Below, in pieces: positions 62,320-64,000 of a stretch of DNA of 64,000 nt. Within the stretch, counting starts at the first letter, position 1. Each line of letters begins with the position of its first letter. The notes beneath the pieces were generated by a model. The model saw nothing but the letters and a program-made list of their open reading frames with translations. It searched no databases and had not been told where the DNA came from. This stretch comes from Alphaproteobacteria bacterium (GTDB lineage Bacteria > Pseudomonadota > Alphaproteobacteria > UBA2966), in NCBI GenBank assembly GCA_021296255.1, contig JAGWAU010000005.1, forward strand, positions 96,192-160,191, in the 5' to 3' direction. The position numbers and the translations under genes are program-made.

Positions 62320-63069
62320 ATGGCAGGCCATTCACAATTCAAGAACATCATGTACCGCAAGGGCGCACAGGACGCTAGACGGTCCAAGCTGTTCTCCAAG
62401 CTGGCGCGGGAGATTCAGGTCGCCGCGCGAACGGGAATGGCAGACCCGGAAATGAACTCCCGGCTTCGCGCGGCCGTCGCGGCCGCGCGGGCGGCCAACA
62501 TGCCGAAGGACAATATCGAGCGGGCGATCAAGCGGGGTTCGACTGGTGAAGACGATGCGAATTACGAAGAGGTCCGATACGAGGGGTACGGGCCCGCGGG
62601 CGTGGCCCTCATTGTCGAAGCCTTGACGGACAACCGCAACCGCACCGCGGCCGACGTGCGCTCGGCCTTCGGCAAATTCGGCGGAGTTCTGGGCGAAACG
62701 GGAAGCGTCTCATTCATGTTCGATCGCGTGGGTTCGATCAACTACTTGCCAGAAGCGGCTTCCGAGGAGGAAATGCTTGAAGCCGCCATTGAAGCCGGTG
62801 CAGGTGATTGCGAGACGACGGAGGATGGTCACGAGATCAATTGCGATCCCGACGACTTGAACGAGGTTCGGGACGCCTTGGAACGGCAGTTCGGGGCATC
62901 GCAAAACGCGGGTTTGACGTGGAAGCCTCAGACGACGATCCCGGTCGACGAGTCTCAGGCGGGCTCGCTGATCAAGCTTCTCGAGACGCTCGAAGACAAC
63001 GACGACGTTCAGCGAGTGTCTGCGAATTTCGATATTCCCAAGGACGTTCTCGATCAGCTCGATGCCTGA
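62320..63069 (+). CDS. yebC: YebC/PmpR-family protein
   Basis: A 249-residue three-domain protein that begins [20 protein letters not shown] and has [57 protein letters not shown] and [20 protein letters not shown]. Long annotated as a transcription regulator; recent work links YebC proteins to relief of ribosome stalling. It precedes ruvC, as in most proteobacteria, so it is likely the first gene of the ruv operon. A GC-poor 160-base leader lies upstream. Confidence 0.95.
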   Translation: MAGHSQFKNIMYRKGAQDARRSKLFSKLAREIQVAARTGMADPEMNSRLRAAVAAARAANMPKDNIERAIKRGSTGEDDANYEEVRYEGYGPAGVALIVEALTDNRNRTAADVRSAFGKFGGVLGETGSVSFMFDRVGSINYLPEAASEEEMLEAAIEAGAGDCETTEDGHEINCDPDDLNEVRDALERQFGASQNAGLTWKPQTTIPVDESQAGSLIKLLETLEDNDDVQRVSANFDIPKDVLDQLDA

Positions 63070-63099
63070 GGGGATGTACGGTCCGATCAGGGTTGCCCG

Positions 63100-63657
63100 A
63101 TGAGAATCATCGGAATCGATCCTGGATTGAGGCGCTCGGGCTGGGGCGTGATCGATGCGTCCGGCAATCAGCTGCGGCATGTCGCGAACGGTGTCGTGAC
63201 GTCGAGATCGGACGCCGAATTCTCGCAGCGGCTGCGCCAGCTGTTTGAAGGCATCACCACTGTCCTGGCGAGGTTTGAGCCTCGGGAAGCAGCGGTGGAA
63301 GAGACGTTCGTCAATCGCAATCCCGTCTCGACACTCAAGCTGGGGCAGGCCCGCGGTGTGACCTTGCTGGCACCGGCGATGCGCGGATTGCCCGTCGCCG
63401 AGTACCCGGCAAATCTCATAAAGAAGTCTATCGTCGGCGTGGGTCACGCCGCGAAGCAACAGATGCATATGATGGTGCGGACCTTGCTCGGTGGCGTCGC
63501 CATCGACAATTCCGATGCCGCCGATGCCCTGGCGGTAGCGATCTGCCACGCCCATCACCGCTCGACCCGGCAACGATGGATGCCATCGCCGCCGAAGCGA
63601 GCGTCGGGACGCCGGACTAGGGCGCGAACCGCGCCGGTCGTCGGGGGAGGCCCGTGA
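63100..63657 (+). CDS. ruvC: Holliday junction resolvase RuvC
   Basis: A 185-residue endonuclease that cuts Holliday junctions. Acid residues are visible: Asp7 in [15 protein letters not shown], Glu in [12 protein letters not shown] and the Asp pair in [25 protein letters not shown] and [22 protein letters not shown] follow the RuvC pattern. An Arg-rich tail of 30 residues ([17 protein letters not shown]) extends beyond the usual end. The stop is two bases before the ruvA ATG. Confidence 0.95.
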   Translation: MRIIGIDPGLRRSGWGVIDASGNQLRHVANGVVTSRSDAEFSQRLRQLFEGITTVLARFEPREAAVEETFVNRNPVSTLKLGQARGVTLLAPAMRGLPVAEYPANLIKKSIVGVGHAAKQQMHMMVRTLLGGVAIDNSDAADALAVAICHAHHRSTRQRWMPSPPKRASGRRTRARTAPVVGGGP

Positions 63658-63658
63658 G

Positions 63659-64000
63659 ATGATCGCATGGCTTCATGGCGTCCTGCGCCTGGCGGGAGAC
63701 GATCACGTTGTCGTCGACGTCGGCGGCGTCGGTTATCAGGTGTTCTGCTCGAGCCGGACCAGGAACGCCATGCCCCGCATCGGCGATTCCGTAACTCTCG
63801 AGATCGAAACGCATGTCCGCGAGGATCACATCCATTTGTTCGGGTTCTCCGAGACCTCCGAGCGTGACTGGTTTCGAAGACTTCAGACCGTGCAGGGGAT
63901 CGGTGCCCGGGTCGCTCTTGGAGTCCTGTCGGTGCTTTCCCCGGCGGATCTGTTCCGCGCGGTTGCCGCGCAAGACGACGTGCCGCTCACTCAGGCACCG
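63659..64000 (+). CDS. ruvA: Holliday junction helicase subunit RuvA (partial, runs off the right edge)
   Basis: The first 114 codons are present. The OB domain shows MIAWLHGVLRLAGDDHVVVD, VGGVGYQVFCSS and HVREDHIHLFGFSETSERDW, followed by the first helix-hairpin-helix, LQTVQGIGARVALGVLSVLS. The second HhH and the C-terminal domain lie beyond the window. RuvA holds the four-way junction while RuvB drives branch migration. The usual IGxLRG motif near the start reads AWLHGVL. Confidence 0.93.
   Translation, partial: MIAWLHGVLRLAGDDHVVVDVGGVGYQVFCSSRTRNAMPRIGDSVTLEIETHVREDHIHLFGFSETSERDWFRRLQTVQGIGARVALGVLSVLSPADLFRAVAAQDDVPLTQAP

Noticed and set aside
1-64000. CRISPR arrays or prophage genes
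   Set aside because: No run of equal spaced repeats and no integrase, capsid, terminase or tail genes were seen.

Overview
The window is a chromosomal segment of an alphaproteobacterium, most likely from the Rhodospirillales or a relative. The evidence is gene content and order: ubiB-coaBC-dut, infB-rbfA-truB-rpsO-pnp, efp-suhB-thiE, DUF4164-zapA-6S RNA-fau, yebC-ruvC-ruvA, the three-gene form of proton-translocating transhydrogenase with a tiny cox-IV-like gene, def-COQ9, a TrcR-type DUF1013 regulator, and iron control by Irr at ICE boxes. Base composition is GC-rich throughout. No phage, CRISPR array, complete insertion sequence or complete tRNA gene was seen.

Layout. 1-3.5 kb: the end of ubiB, coaBC, a broken dut, a MoeB/ThiF-type adenylyltransferase and a DsrE protein. 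3.5-10.6 kb: a glyoxylate-reductase-like gene, then a block with a PQQ dehydrogenase and a SulP transporter that looks inserted between it and an SH3 protein gene. 10.8-13.7 kb: an ArsR regulator with an ArsP-type permease, then a Rieske oxygenase. 13.9-14.4 kb: an Irr gene interrupted by an amber codon beside an ICE-like palindrome. 14.5-23 kb (minus strand): a nitronate monooxygenase and the pnp-rpsO-truB-rbfA-infB translation and RNA-decay operon, ending in a wrecked ylxR with nusA and rimP absent. 23-31.7 kb: an SDR, a fused indolepyruvate:ferredoxin oxidoreductase, a sugar epimerase, two thioesterases, an oligoendopeptidase remnant and an ABC1 kinase. 31.8-38.6 kb: cox-IV-like gene, pntAA-pntAB-pntB, rpsU (CTG start), def, COQ9, purE and small YdcH-type genes. 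38.6-47.1 kb: an acyl-CoA synthetase, Dps under a perfect ICE box, and a catabolic operon of propionyl-CoA synthetase, three SDRs and a second Rieske oxygenase. 47.2-53.3 kb: a 123-bp MITE, trcR, metY, a hydrolase, rpmE and an ABC exporter. 53.3-57 kb (minus): an OmpA / MotA-like / MotB-like proton-channel trio. 57-64 kb: suhB, efp, thiE, the zapA locus with a probable 6S RNA, fau, a metallophosphoesterase, yebC, ruvC and a partial ruvA.

How it fits together. The core is housekeeping: translation, RNA decay, cofactor synthesis and DNA repair. The accessory content points to heterotrophic use of organic acids, aromatic or methylated compounds and short acyl-CoAs: two Rieske oxygenases, several SDRs, two acyl-CoA synthetases, an indolepyruvate oxidoreductase and a PQQ dehydrogenase. 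The most striking feature is the number of broken conserved genes: dut, irr, ylxR and pepF, with a possible rubrerythrin remnant. Two have in-frame UAG codons. Because UAG also ends many intact genes here, gene decay or assembly error is more likely than recoding. Several degenerate palindromic repeats and one MITE sit between genes. All functional names come from motif recognition by eye; nothing was run against a database.
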